From positions 2,194,001 through 2,258,000 of the forward strand of contig NZ_CP098323.1 in NCBI RefSeq assembly GCF_023657595.1: a DNA stretch of 64,000 bases, in the 5' to 3' direction. The stretch comes from Cytobacillus firmus (GTDB lineage: Bacteria; Bacillota; Bacilli; Bacillales; Cytobacillaceae). Of the stretch, positions 52,598-60,489 are shown piece after piece. The notes below the pieces were generated by a model, which did no database searches, was not told where the DNA came from, and was given only the letters and a program-made list of their open reading frames with translations. Each line of letters starts with the position of its first letter. Position 1 is the stretch's first letter. The translations under genes and the position numbers were made by a program.

Positions 52598-53281
52598 TTA
52601 CAGATAATCTGCTTCATGCCCTCCCAGTGAATCCATATGGCTTGCAATCATAGCAATGATCGTGCTTGCCTCTTCTTTACTGAAGATAAAGTGATCTTCA
52701 TCCTTGATCATTTCCTCATCATCTGTCCAAATGCGATTGACCCTGCGCAGGACGCCATCACCTGTTTCCTGGACCACTCCAAACTGATAGGATACCTCCA
52801 CTTCATCTTCCTTGAAAAAGGCGGTCACTTCAGGAGTTTCCCACTCTACATCTACTTCTTCAAAGATATCTCCTTCGCCGCCGAAGTCATATTCATCAGC
52901 GATGATAAAATCTTCGTCTTCTGATGCATAAATTTCTTTATTATCTTCAAATTCGAATTCATCATCTGCGCCATTCATGTAGTCATGAAGGCTTTCGTGG
53001 ACGGTATCGATGATGTCTTCAATATCAAAAAGCATTGTTTTAGATGTATGGCCAAGTTCGAAGTCAAAGTCTTCTACATAGAATTCTTCATTATGCGGAT
53101 CAAAGAAAAGTGTGCAAAAGTACTCTCGGTCATTATCATCGGTTTCAATGAAAAATTCCATTCTGGGATGCTTGGCACCCCGGTCAACCGACATATTGCC
53201 AATCTGATCATATTTATTGCAAATGGATTCAAGATGGTCCTGCAACTCACCGCTTACCCTGTCAAACCATTCTAGTGACAT
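52598..53281 (-). CDS. Acidic conserved hypothetical protein
   Basis: This is a 227-residue, very acidic protein. The first 110 residues look like one alpha/beta domain (MEFFIETDDNDREYFCTLFFDPHNEEFYVEDF). An Asp/Glu-rich linker leads to a second region (VTAFFKEDEVEVSYQFGVVQETGDGVLRRVNRIWTDDEE). There are no membrane segments. I do not recognise the family. The ATG at 53281 follows GAAGGGATGCAGT; the frame runs up to 53482 through the repeat and is not coding there. Confidence 0.75.
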   Translation of the reverse strand: MSLEWFDRVSGELQDHLESICNKYDQIGNMSVDRGAKHPRMEFFIETDDNDREYFCTLFFDPHNEEFYVEDFDFELGHTSKTMLFDIEDIIDTVHESLHDYMNGADDEFEFEDNKEIYASEDEDFIIADEYDFGGEGDIFEEVDVEWETPEVTAFFKEDEVEVSYQFGVVQETGDGVLRRVNRIWTDDEEMIKDEDHFIFSKEEASTIIAMIASHMDSLGGHEADYL

Positions 53282-53386
53282 ACTGCATCCCTTCCTCTCA
53301 AGGTTTTTCTCAAATCTATTGTTCCCACTTGCCTTTTTTTCAAGTATGGGATAATTAGCCAATAGAATTGGACGCGGGATGTCACT

Positions 53387-53415
53387 AAAAAGGCACCCGA
53401 TATAAGTCGGGTGCC
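53387..53415 (-). terminator. Terminator of the terD pair
   Basis: GGCACCCGA (53392-53400) pairs with TCGGGTGCC (53407-53415), followed on the minus strand by a T-run. It lies beyond the hairpin repeat that follows the second terD gene. Confidence 0.8.
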
Positions 53416-53417
53416 TG

Positions 53418-53575
53418 AGATAAAGTGAAACTTCAATCAGTGGGGGGTTTCCTTGTCCCCCACTGATTGTTAGTTGAACCAATCGGGCCTTACGGGCAGT
53501 TGACCCCCACTTATCCTCTTTGATTCAACTAAGTCTTGAAGTGGGGGTCTTACTGCCCGTTAGACTGCGATAAAA
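53418..53575 (+). repeat. Modular hairpin repeat, copy 1
   Basis: A 158-base element bounded by ATAAAGTGAAACTT and GACTGCGATAAAA. It has two main hairpins. One is ATCAGTGGGGG with CCCCCACTGAT. The other is ACGGGCAGT-GACCCCCACTT with AAGTGGGGGTC-ACTGCCCGT, which encloses a TTTGATTC loop. It ends against the stop codon of the downstream terD gene. A longer copy in opposite orientation is at 57965-58230. Confidence 0.85.
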
Positions 53576-53576
53576 A

Positions 53577-54155
53577 TTAAACCTGCAGACCGTAGTTTCG
53601 GCAAAGGGCTGCCAAACCACCTGAGAATCCGCTGCCAATTGCATTGAATTTCCAGTCGTTTCCATGACGGTATAACTCACAGAAAACTACGGCTGTTTCG
53701 ATCGAAAAATCTTCTCCAAGATCAAAGCGAAGCAGCTCCTGATTATTGGATTCATCCACTAATCTTACGAATGCATTGGAAACCTGGCCGAAATTTTGCT
53801 GCCTTAATTCTGCATCATGAATCGTAACCGTTATGCCAATGCGATGGACGTGTGAAGGTATTTTAGTAAAATCAACAACAAGCTGCTCATCATCACCGTC
53901 CCCTTCACCAGTACGGTTGTCTCCTGTGTGAATAACTGCCCCGCTTGGATGCTGGAGATTATTATAGAAAATAAAATCATGATCATTTGCACATTTACTG
54001 TTTTCATCAGCCAAAAATGCTGATGCGTCAAGGTCGAAGTCATGGCCGCCGCTATATTTGTTTGTGTCCCAGCCCAGGCCGATTATGGCTTTAGTCAGAC
54101 CGGGATTTGTTTTAGTAAGATCAATTCTTTGACCTTTTGATAATTGAATACCCAA
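53577..54155 (-). CDS. TerD family protein (YceE-like)
   Basis: The 192-residue protein has the TerD signature: [58 protein letters not shown] and a final [28 protein letters not shown]. The acidic loops bind calcium. In Bacillus such genes belong to general or envelope stress regulons and are linked to resistance to tellurite and other agents. The start is a TTG at 54155 after AAGGAGTGAG. It is the second gene of a pair. Confidence 0.93.
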   Translation of the reverse strand: MGIQLSKGQRIDLTKTNPGLTKAIIGLGWDTNKYSGGHDFDLDASAFLADENSKCANDHDFIFYNNLQHPSGAVIHTGDNRTGEGDGDDEQLVVDFTKIPSHVHRIGITVTIHDAELRQQNFGQVSNAFVRLVDESNNQELLRFDLGEDFSIETAVVFCELYRHGNDWKFNAIGSGFSGGLAALCRNYGLQV

Positions 54156-54269
54156 GATACTCACTCCTTCATAAAACAAATCCATTTTTCATGACAGATC
54201 ACCTGTGTGCAGGTTCTTCCTAAAGAGAAAGCCAGGAAAAGCTGCTGCTCTGCCTGGCAAAAATAGAAC

Positions 54270-54851
54270 TTAACCTACCTGCAAGCCGAAGTCTGTTGCA
54301 ATGCGGGCAAGTCCGCCCTGGTAGCCTGAACCGACAGCAGAGAATTTCCATTCTCCATTGTGACGGTATAATTCACCTACAACAATGGCAGTTTCAATCG
54401 AGAAATCTTCGCCCAGATCGTAACGGATTAATTCTTCATTTGTTTCTTCATTGACGATTCGAACAAATGCATTTGAAACCTGTCCAAAGTTCTGGCCGCG
54501 TCCTTCGCCATCATGGATAGTAATAACGAAAGAAATCTTCTCGATGGCGGCAGGAACAGCGCTAAGATTAACTTTGACTTGCTCGTCATCGCCATCGCCC
54601 TCACCTGTTCTGTTATCTCCTGTATGTACGACTGAGCCATTGCCTCCTTCAAGCTGGTTGTAGAAAATAAAATCTTTATCTGATGCACATTTGCCATTGG
54701 CATCTAATAAGAAAACACTGGCATCAAGGTCAAAATCCAAGCCGCCATCATATTTATTCGTATCCCATCCAAGTCCTACTATTACTTTAGACAATCCGGG
54801 ATTCGTTTTTGTTAAATCAATTTTTTGCCCTTTCGATAAAGAAATACCCAC
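54270..54851 (-). CDS. TerD family protein (YceD-like)
   Basis: A 194-residue paralogue of the next gene with the same motifs ([78 protein letters not shown]). The start is taken as a GTG at 54851, 9 bases after AAAGGA; an ATG at 54857 is too close to that site. In B. subtilis the pair lies in the yceCDEFGH operon, but here no other ter gene or TerC-like membrane protein is adjacent. The 114-base gap to the next gene has no terminator. Confidence 0.93.
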   Translation of the reverse strand: MGISLSKGQKIDLTKTNPGLSKVIVGLGWDTNKYDGGLDFDLDASVFLLDANGKCASDKDFIFYNQLEGGNGSVVHTGDNRTGEGDGDDEQVKVNLSAVPAAIEKISFVITIHDGEGRGQNFGQVSNAFVRIVNEETNEELIRYDLGEDFSIETAIVVGELYRHNGEWKFSAVGSGYQGGLARIATDFGLQVG

Positions 54852-55092
54852 GTTCATCCATCCTTTCAGGTTCAAAAATTTTTAACAGCTTCGCTGAAAT
54901 ACGCAGCTGTCAACTATGTACACCTTTAGTGTAAACGTTTCAAAAGAAATCGTAAACCGATTTGCTATTGAGCCGGGAAAAAAGTTCTATATTATCTCAA
55001 CAGTTTGATGGATAATTCTGTTCCTTCCTTTTTTACCCGTTATTCTTTATAATATCTTGTTGGGCAGCTGGGTACAGAAAGGGTGATCGCAC

Positions 55093-56022
55093 ATGGCTGA
55101 ACTAAAGCAGCTGGTTTTCTTTGATTTTGAAATGCTATGCAGCAAAAATGGCATGCTGTTTGAAGATATGGAGGCCATTCGTCTTGGTGCGGTAAAAGTG
55201 GATGTTGAATCAGGCAAGGTAACTGGATTTGACAGGTTCATCCGTCCGCAGCAGAACTCACCATTAAGTACTTTCTGCAAAGAATTGACTGGGATATCTG
55301 ACTCTGATTTAGAGAAAGCGGATGACTTTCCTCAAGTGTTTAAGGATTTTCTCTTTTGGGTCGGCGGAGTTAAAAAAGCCAGATTCTTCTCCTGGTCGTC
55401 CAGTGATATCCTAAGACTGAAAGCCGATGCTTTGAGGCATAATCTTCCCCAGGCTACTATTGAAAAAATTACTAAAAGATATGTTGATTTTCAGGCTGTT
55501 TTCACAAAAAGAGCTTCCCGTACGGCAGCTTCTGTTGAAAAAGCGTTGTCCTTCTATGAACTTTCTTTTATCGGCGAACCCCATCATCCCATGTATGATG
55601 CTTATAATACACTGCGGATATATGAGTCATTTGAAGAGCATTTGGTAAAGACCGATTTAATTATGGTGCAGCAATTTATCTTTCAGGAAGCTGAACTCCC
55701 TCGTGTAGAAAGGCTCAGTCAGGAAATTAAGTATATATTCCAAAAAGACCTGGTGGAATTCTACTCCAATTTGAATGATGCCTTTCGTATGAAAGATGCC
55801 TGGAAATTAATTAAAAAAACAAAAAAGCTTGTTGAGAAATATGAGAATATCCTGCTGAGCCGTTCAGGCATTTTTGATAAAGAATTGATTACCGGAGTAG
55901 AAGAATTACTCAATTTTCATAAGGAACTTCAAATCGCTTACAGGGAACATTGTTCGTACACATCAAAAATTATGATTCTGCATGAGCAAATGGTTGAACC
56001 GCTGCAGAAAATATGCGTATAA
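55093..56022 (+). CDS. DEDDh 3'-5' exonuclease-like protein
   Basis: The 309-residue protein begins with an Exo I motif FFDFEM (Asp, Glu), then ELTGISDSDLEKA (Exo II region), SWSSSDILRLKADAL and HHPMYDAYNTLRIYE with the His and final Asp of DEDDh nucleases. The C-terminal 130 residues are helical with no known domain. It is probably a ribonuclease or DNA exonuclease of the KapD/epsilon type. It starts 12 bases after GAAAGGGTGATC. Confidence 0.85.
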   Translation: MAELKQLVFFDFEMLCSKNGMLFEDMEAIRLGAVKVDVESGKVTGFDRFIRPQQNSPLSTFCKELTGISDSDLEKADDFPQVFKDFLFWVGGVKKARFFSWSSSDILRLKADALRHNLPQATIEKITKRYVDFQAVFTKRASRTAASVEKALSFYELSFIGEPHHPMYDAYNTLRIYESFEEHLVKTDLIMVQQFIFQEAELPRVERLSQEIKYIFQKDLVEFYSNLNDAFRMKDAWKLIKKTKKLVEKYENILLSRSGIFDKELITGVEELLNFHKELQIAYREHCSYTSKIMILHEQMVEPLQKICV

Positions 56023-56026
56023 CATG

Positions 56027-56055
56027 GAGGTGACATAACTGTTGCCTCTTTTTTT
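56027..56055 (+). terminator. Terminator of the exonuclease gene
   Basis: GAGG..ACA pairs with TGT..CCTC with one internal mismatch, followed by seven Ts. Confidence 0.65.
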
Positions 56056-56137
56056 ATGTGGTTTTAAAATCGTTTAGCTTGGTATTCTTAAGATTTTCAG
56101 AGATAATAACAATACTAAAAATGAGGAGATGATACGT

Positions 56138-57040
56138 TTGGATAGAGTGCAGATGGCAGAAGATCTGTCGTTTTCAAGAATCGTCCATGGCCTTTGGAGA
56201 CTGGCAGACTGGAAATTGTCAGATGAAGAGTTAATCACATTAATAGAACAGTGTTTTGAACTGGGCATAACGACATTTGATCACGCTGATATTTATGGAA
56301 GCTATACGTGCGAAAGCCTGTTTGGAAGGGCACTGGAGAAAAAGCCGGAGCTCCGCGGAAAAATGGAAATTGTTACGAAATGCGGGATTGTCCTCGAGTC
56401 ACCAAACCGGCCCGAGCATAAATCACATCATTACAATACCGGAAAAAAACATATTATCGCTTCTGTTGAGAAATCATTGCAAAATTTGAAAACAGATTAC
56501 ATAGATACCCTGCTCATTCATCGTCCTGATCCTTTTATGGATCCTGGAGAAGTTGCTGATGCATTTTCAGCATTAAAATCCGCGGGCAAGGTTAGGCATT
56601 TTGGAGTTTCGAATTTTAAAAGCCATCAGTTCACGATGCTTCAGTCCTTCCTTGAAATGGACCTGATTACCAATCAAATTGAGCTGTCTGCCTTTCATCT
56701 CGAGAATTTCGAGGATGGCACTTTAAATTTGTGCATGGAAAAAAGAATTGCTCCGATGGCCTGGTCCCCCTTGGCCGGCGGAAAGATCTTCAGCAGCACC
56801 GAAGAAAAACCTGCGCGCCTTAGAACTGCATTGCTTAAAGTCGCAGAAGAAATCGGGGCGAATGATATTGATGAGGTTTTATTTGCATGGCTCTTAACCC
56901 ATCCTGCCCGAATCATGCCAATCACCGGGTCCGGCAGGATCGAAAGAATTGAACGTGCTGTCCGTGCATTATCTTATAAACTTAACCGGGATCAGTGGTT
57001 TGAGATTTATCAAACTTCACTGGGGCATGATGTCCCTTAA
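56138..57040 (+). CDS. Aldo/keto reductase
   Basis: The 300-residue AKR barrel has catalytic Asp and Tyr in TFDHADIYGSYTCE, Lys in IVTKCGIV and His in TLLIHRPDP. The NADPH site includes ITGSGRIERIERA near the C-terminus. It resembles the YdhF group of AKRs. The physiological substrate is unknown. A TTG start at 56138 is chosen, 9 bases after GAGGAG; the ATG at 56129 touches that site. Confidence 0.92.
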   Translation: MDRVQMAEDLSFSRIVHGLWRLADWKLSDEELITLIEQCFELGITTFDHADIYGSYTCESLFGRALEKKPELRGKMEIVTKCGIVLESPNRPEHKSHHYNTGKKHIIASVEKSLQNLKTDYIDTLLIHRPDPFMDPGEVADAFSALKSAGKVRHFGVSNFKSHQFTMLQSFLEMDLITNQIELSAFHLENFEDGTLNLCMEKRIAPMAWSPLAGGKIFSSTEEKPARLRTALLKVAEEIGANDIDEVLFAWLLTHPARIMPITGSGRIERIERAVRALSYKLNRDQWFEIYQTSLGHDVP

Positions 57041-57045
57041 TAAAG

Positions 57046-57080
57046 AAAACAGCCCAATTCATAAATTGGGCTGTTTTTTT
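57046..57080. terminator. Bidirectional terminator
   Basis: AACAGCCCAATT pairs with AATTGGGCTGTT, with As before and Ts after. It serves the aldo/keto reductase (+) and the lipoprotein gene (-). Confidence 0.88.
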
Positions 57081-57085
57081 ACATA

Positions 57086-57574
57086 TTATTGAAAAACACT
57101 TTTAAAAGCAGGAGGAGATAATTCCACCTCTTCAAAAACTTTAGTCATGGAATTGATATATTCCTCTTTAAATGGCTCTGCTTCCGCCATATCTTCAGAT
57201 CCTGCTTTTACAAGCTCTGCTTTTTTAGCATAGTATTGGGATAAGCTATCAACCGCAGCTTCAATATCCTTAGTATAGTCTGTTAATTCCTCCGGCACTG
57301 ACACGGCTTTTGCGTCCTTTTCGAATGCTGCAGCTGCTTCAGCTGGATCCTGACCTTCAGCAGTTAAGCTGGCATCTGTGTTACGGATTACTTTTGTCAC
57401 TTCTCCCTGATAGTTCAGCAGAGCCGAACGCACTTCTTTAGATTCATCAGCAGACTCTGTTGTTTCAGCTGCCGCCTCTTCCTTTTCTTCCCCTTTAGAA
57501 GCTTCTTCGTTTGAGCATGCTCCCAGCATGAGTGTCAGTGCAGCTGCTGAAAGCAAGAAAGGTAATTTCTTCAT
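57086..57574 (-). CDS. Small lipoprotein of unknown function
   Basis: The 162-residue protein has a lipoprotein signal with lipobox LGAC (Cys20), then a Glu/Ala/Ser/Lys-rich linker and a helical domain of about 115 residues (ALLNYQGEVTKVIRNTDASL ... FKEEYINSMTKVFEEV). It should be anchored to the outer face of the membrane. No catalytic motif is seen. The start follows AAGGAGAGG. Confidence 0.83.
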   Translation of the reverse strand: MKKLPFLLSAAALTLMLGACSNEEASKGEEKEEAAAETTESADESKEVRSALLNYQGEVTKVIRNTDASLTAEGQDPAEAAAAFEKDAKAVSVPEELTDYTKDIEAAVDSLSQYYAKKAELVKAGSEDMAEAEPFKEEYINSMTKVFEEVELSPPAFKSVFQ

Positions 57575-57756
57575 GCTTTTGTCCTCTCCTTCTTTTTGTT
57601 CAGAGGTAGTTTTGGTTGACTCCCTATGTAGTCAGATTGATGACATCCCTGCCAATTAACTGACAATTAATAATTTACCTATTTTTTGAATTTTTTGCAA
57701 CACTTTTTATTACGATTTTCGAAATTTTTTAATAAAAGGCGCTGTTATATTTGTCT

Positions 57757-57885
57757 GTTGATTTCCGCTGCAGGCACTCCCTTTCCGTGGGCGGTCAGGG
57801 AGCCTCCTCGTCGCTATGCTCCTGCGGGGTCTCCCTTTGATCCGCACTCCCGCAGGAGTTTTGTGCCTTCCGCTCCAACCAACAG
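57757..57885. repeat. GC-rich intergenic repeat, copy D
   Basis: Bounded by GTTGATTTCCGC and CCAACCAAC, in the orientation of copy B. It keeps GAGCCTCCTCGTCGC, CTGCGGGGTCTC and CTCCCGCAGGAG. It is shorter than copies B and C. Confidence 0.82.
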
Positions 57886-57964
57886 GGGTTAAAAAACAAC
57901 AATAAGCCATAACAGAGCCTAATAAAAAGCAAGTAAGCTACGCTTAACAGAAAAATGTTTAGGC

Positions 57965-58230
57965 TTTTATCGCAGTCTTACGGGCAGTAATACTCCCATT
58001 TTAAGACTCAGCGGAATCAAAGGAGGATAAATGGGAGTCAAACTGCCCGTAAAGGCCCGATTGGTGAGATACAGTGAAACTTGCCGACGCGCAGGCAGAG
58101 GCTTAGTTGAACCAATCGGGTTCGTAGTGTCGATTGATCGAAGCGCTAGCGGAGATCTTAGCGACACTAGAACGCGACTAACAATCAGTGGGGGATAAAG
58201 AGCTCCCCACTGATAGAAGTTTCACTTTAT
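57965..58230 (-). repeat. Modular hairpin repeat, copy 2 (with extra module)
   Basis: Read on the minus strand it has the same ends and the same two hairpins as copy 1. Between them lies an extra segment of about 108 bases. That segment carries TAGTGTCGC with GCGACACTA-type arms and CCGATTGGT with ACCAATCGG. In the long hairpin the stem reads CTCCCATTT with AAATGGGAG, against CCCCCACTT with AAGTGGGGG in copy 1, so two base pairs differ by matched changes. Confidence 0.85.
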
Positions 58231-58302
58231 AGGACAGTGCCCATCCCTCATAAAAAGATCATGCATAGGCTATAAAAAAGGTGAAAACTGAGGAGTGTTC
58301 CT

Positions 58303-59211
58303 ATGGCACAAAAATCAAATGAGGATGCTAATCCTAAGCTTTATTTAAGCCATTCAGATACTGTTTCCAATCAGGGTACTTACCGTCTCAACTTTCTCCA
58401 GGAAGTAATAAAAGAGCAGCAGACCGTTAATACCCGCTTGTCTGAAACTTATGATGAGATGAAGACTCAGCTAGAGGATTCGTTTATTGATATGAGGAAG
58501 CTTGTAAAAAGTGCTGCCGGCAAACAAAGTAATCATATTGGGCATTTGACAGCTAAGATAGAAAAGCAGGATGCTTTTTTGGCGGGTTTTCTGGAAATGA
58601 TGCATGAGCGCGAAAAGGAGAATAATTTATTGAATAAAAGGCTGGCTGTCTTGGAGGGAATGAATAAGGAGATTCTGGAAACTCTTGAAAATGAAGAGCC
58701 GGTAAACCAGAAAATACTTGAACAAATTTACTGTCAGGAAGCGGCAACACAGGCGCTTTCCCGTAAATTTGATAAATTCGAGGCATTTTCTGAAGAGGCC
58801 GTAACAAATTTTAAAGCACAGGAAGAAATGAAAGCAGAATTAAGCAAAAAGCTTGATGTCCAGGAAGTATTTCATAATACAGTAATGGAGCGTTTAGATC
58901 AGCAGTTCGCGTCATTTTCGGAGGAAGCTGAGAAAAAGTTTAAGACGCAGGAGCAATTGAAAGAAGAATTAAGCAATAAGCTTAGTGAACAGGAACAGGC
59001 CAGCAAGTCGATAATGGAACGTTTACATCGCCAGGAGGCGATCACTGAAAAGATCAGCAGACAATTGGATCATTTAAAGTCAATCGTTTATGAGCGTGCC
59101 TCCCACCTTACTGAACGCTTCGAAAAAAGCTTAAAACAGCTGTCAAAACCAGTCCACAGCTTCTTTGTCAGTCAGGAGGAAAAAGCAAGGGATGGCAAGA
59201 ATAAAGAGTAA
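58303..59211 (+). CDS. Coiled-coil protein with tandem 43-residue repeats
   Basis: The 302-residue protein is almost entirely helical with heptads from about residue 25 onward. Two adjacent 43-residue units (FEAFSEEAVTNFKAQEEM... and FASFSEEAEKKFKTQEQL...) are about 60% identical, and a weaker unit precedes them. There is no signal peptide or membrane segment. It is probably a structural or scaffold protein; a spore link is only suggested by the CATAGGCTA box upstream. The family is not recognised. Confidence 0.75.
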   Translation: MAQKSNEDANPKLYLSHSDTVSNQGTYRLNFLQEVIKEQQTVNTRLSETYDEMKTQLEDSFIDMRKLVKSAAGKQSNHIGHLTAKIEKQDAFLAGFLEMMHEREKENNLLNKRLAVLEGMNKEILETLENEEPVNQKILEQIYCQEAATQALSRKFDKFEAFSEEAVTNFKAQEEMKAELSKKLDVQEVFHNTVMERLDQQFASFSEEAEKKFKTQEQLKEELSNKLSEQEQASKSIMERLHRQEAITEKISRQLDHLKSIVYERASHLTERFEKSLKQLSKPVHSFFVSQEEKARDGKNKE

Positions 59212-59212
59212 A

Positions 59213-59246
59213 AGAAAGAAGGCACCTGGAGAAGTGCCTTCTTTTC
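59213..59246. terminator. Bidirectional terminator
   Basis: GAAGGCAC (59218-59225) pairs with GTGCCTTC (59234-59241), with A- and T-runs outside. It separates the convergent coiled-coil and LysM-3D genes. Confidence 0.85.
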
Positions 59247-59251
59247 TAGCT

Positions 59252-60202
59252 TTAATCTAAAATTGTAACTTTAACAGTTTTTCTGCCAAAATTGATGGCA
59301 TCTTCCTGAGATGGCATAAAGATATCAATCTTGTTGCCTTTAATGGCTCCGCCAGTGTCTCCTGCGACAGCTTCACCATATCCTTCAACATGGACTTTAG
59401 TTCCCAGCGGGATCACATTAGGATCTACTGAGATTACTTTTTGATCTGGATTTTCTTTTAAATTGATTCCTGTTGCTGTAATTCCTGAGCAGCCTTCACA
59501 ATTAGCTGTGTAGGCTGTTGCTTCCATATTCAGCACTTTTTGAGTTGCTTCATCATTTGCATTTTCCGCAGGTTTTTCAGAAGCAGGCTCGGCAGCTGGT
59601 TTGGATTCCGCTGCAGGCTTGGCAGGCTCAGATGCAGGCTTTGATTCCGCTGCAGGATTAGCAGGTTCCGGATTAGACTCTGCGACTGGCTTTGCTTCTG
59701 GAGCCGGCTGTGATTTTTCAGCTGGCTGTGTTTGTTTTACTGCAGGCTGTTCAGATTTTTGCTCTGAAGCAGCTGCTGTTTTTGCAGGCTGTTCGGACTT
59801 TGCCGGAGCAGCCTGAACTGGAACAGCTGCAGCATTAACAGCTTTGGCATCCGGATAAAGAATTAATTCATCGTCCGGACGAATTAAATCAGAACTCAAG
59901 CTGTTCCATTCTTTGATTGCCTCAGCTGTGACACTATGCTCTCTTGCTATATCCCATAAAGTATCGCCTTTTGATACTATGTATTTCTTTTCAGGGTATA
60001 CATTAAGTACATCATCCGGGTGGATGATATGCGAAGACAGCCCGTTCCATTCTTTAATCATGTCAACTGGTGTATTATATGACTGGGAAAAATCCCACAA
60101 AGTATCGCCTTTTTTTACTGTCACTTCTTCAGCTTGTACATTCGCACCTGCTGTTCCGGTAATTGCGGCAGCTGCTACAAAAGTTAAAATTGATTTTTTC
60201 AT
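59252..60202 (-). CDS. LysM and 3D-domain cell wall protein (YocH-like)
   Basis: About 316 residues. A signal peptide ends near AGANVQA. Two LysM domains follow (KKGDTLWDFSQSYN, SKGDTLWDIAREHS) that bind peptidoglycan, then a Pro/Ala/Glu/Lys linker of about 95 residues with repeated AAESKPA units. The C-terminal 3D domain holds the three Asp-containing motifs (VDPNVIPLGTKV, AGDTGGAIKGNKIDIF) of lytic transglycosylase-like enzymes. In B. subtilis YocH is a WalKR-controlled autolysin. The ATG follows GGGAGG. Confidence 0.93.
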   Translation of the reverse strand: MKKSILTFVAAAAITGTAGANVQAEEVTVKKGDTLWDFSQSYNTPVDMIKEWNGLSSHIIHPDDVLNVYPEKKYIVSKGDTLWDIAREHSVTAEAIKEWNSLSSDLIRPDDELILYPDAKAVNAAAVPVQAAPAKSEQPAKTAAASEQKSEQPAVKQTQPAEKSQPAPEAKPVAESNPEPANPAAESKPASEPAKPAAESKPAAEPASEKPAENANDEATQKVLNMEATAYTANCEGCSGITATGINLKENPDQKVISVDPNVIPLGTKVHVEGYGEAVAGDTGGAIKGNKIDIFMPSQEDAINFGRKTVKVTILD

Positions 60203-60462
60203 ATGATAGAACCTCCCGTATAGCTCGTTTTTAGCTAACGGGGATAATAATAACATGGAATCTTTACTAAAAAAGAACAAACAGATAATAATCCCGTTAC
60301 GGATATAACAGCCTCATAACAAACATATTTCAAAGTCAGGTGCCGTTTTAGACTGAAAGTGGTGCTTTTCCTGTTATCATGGGATTCGATCCAATGTTTT
60401 TATAATTTGTCCATTTATTGGCAATATCTATTTTTAAACAGGAGAGGAATTAATTTCTAATG

Positions 60463-60489
60463 AAAAAGCCAATCCGATTAGGATTGGCT
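60463..60489 (-). terminator. Terminator of the histidine kinase gene
   Basis: GCCAATCC (60468-60475) pairs with GGATTGGC (60482-60489), followed on the minus strand by TTTTT. It overlaps the stop codon. Confidence 0.83.

Larger units (their letters stand above)
57575..58302. other. Long intergenic region occupied by two repeat types
   Basis: This 728-base gap contains no convincing gene. It holds GC-rich repeat copy D (57757-57885) and modular hairpin repeat copy 2 (57965-58230). The end of the gap carries the ribosome binding site GAGGAG of the next gene and a CATAGGCTA box that fits a sigma-K -10. Confidence 0.7.

Noticed and set aside
53282..53482. N-terminal extension of the acidic protein
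   Set aside because: The open frame runs through the terminator and hairpin repeat. The internal ATG at 53281 has the proper binding site.
54860..55000. Sigma-W or sigma-B promoter of the terD pair
   Set aside because: TGAAAC and GTTTAC occur, but no CGTA or GGGTAT box lies at the right distance.
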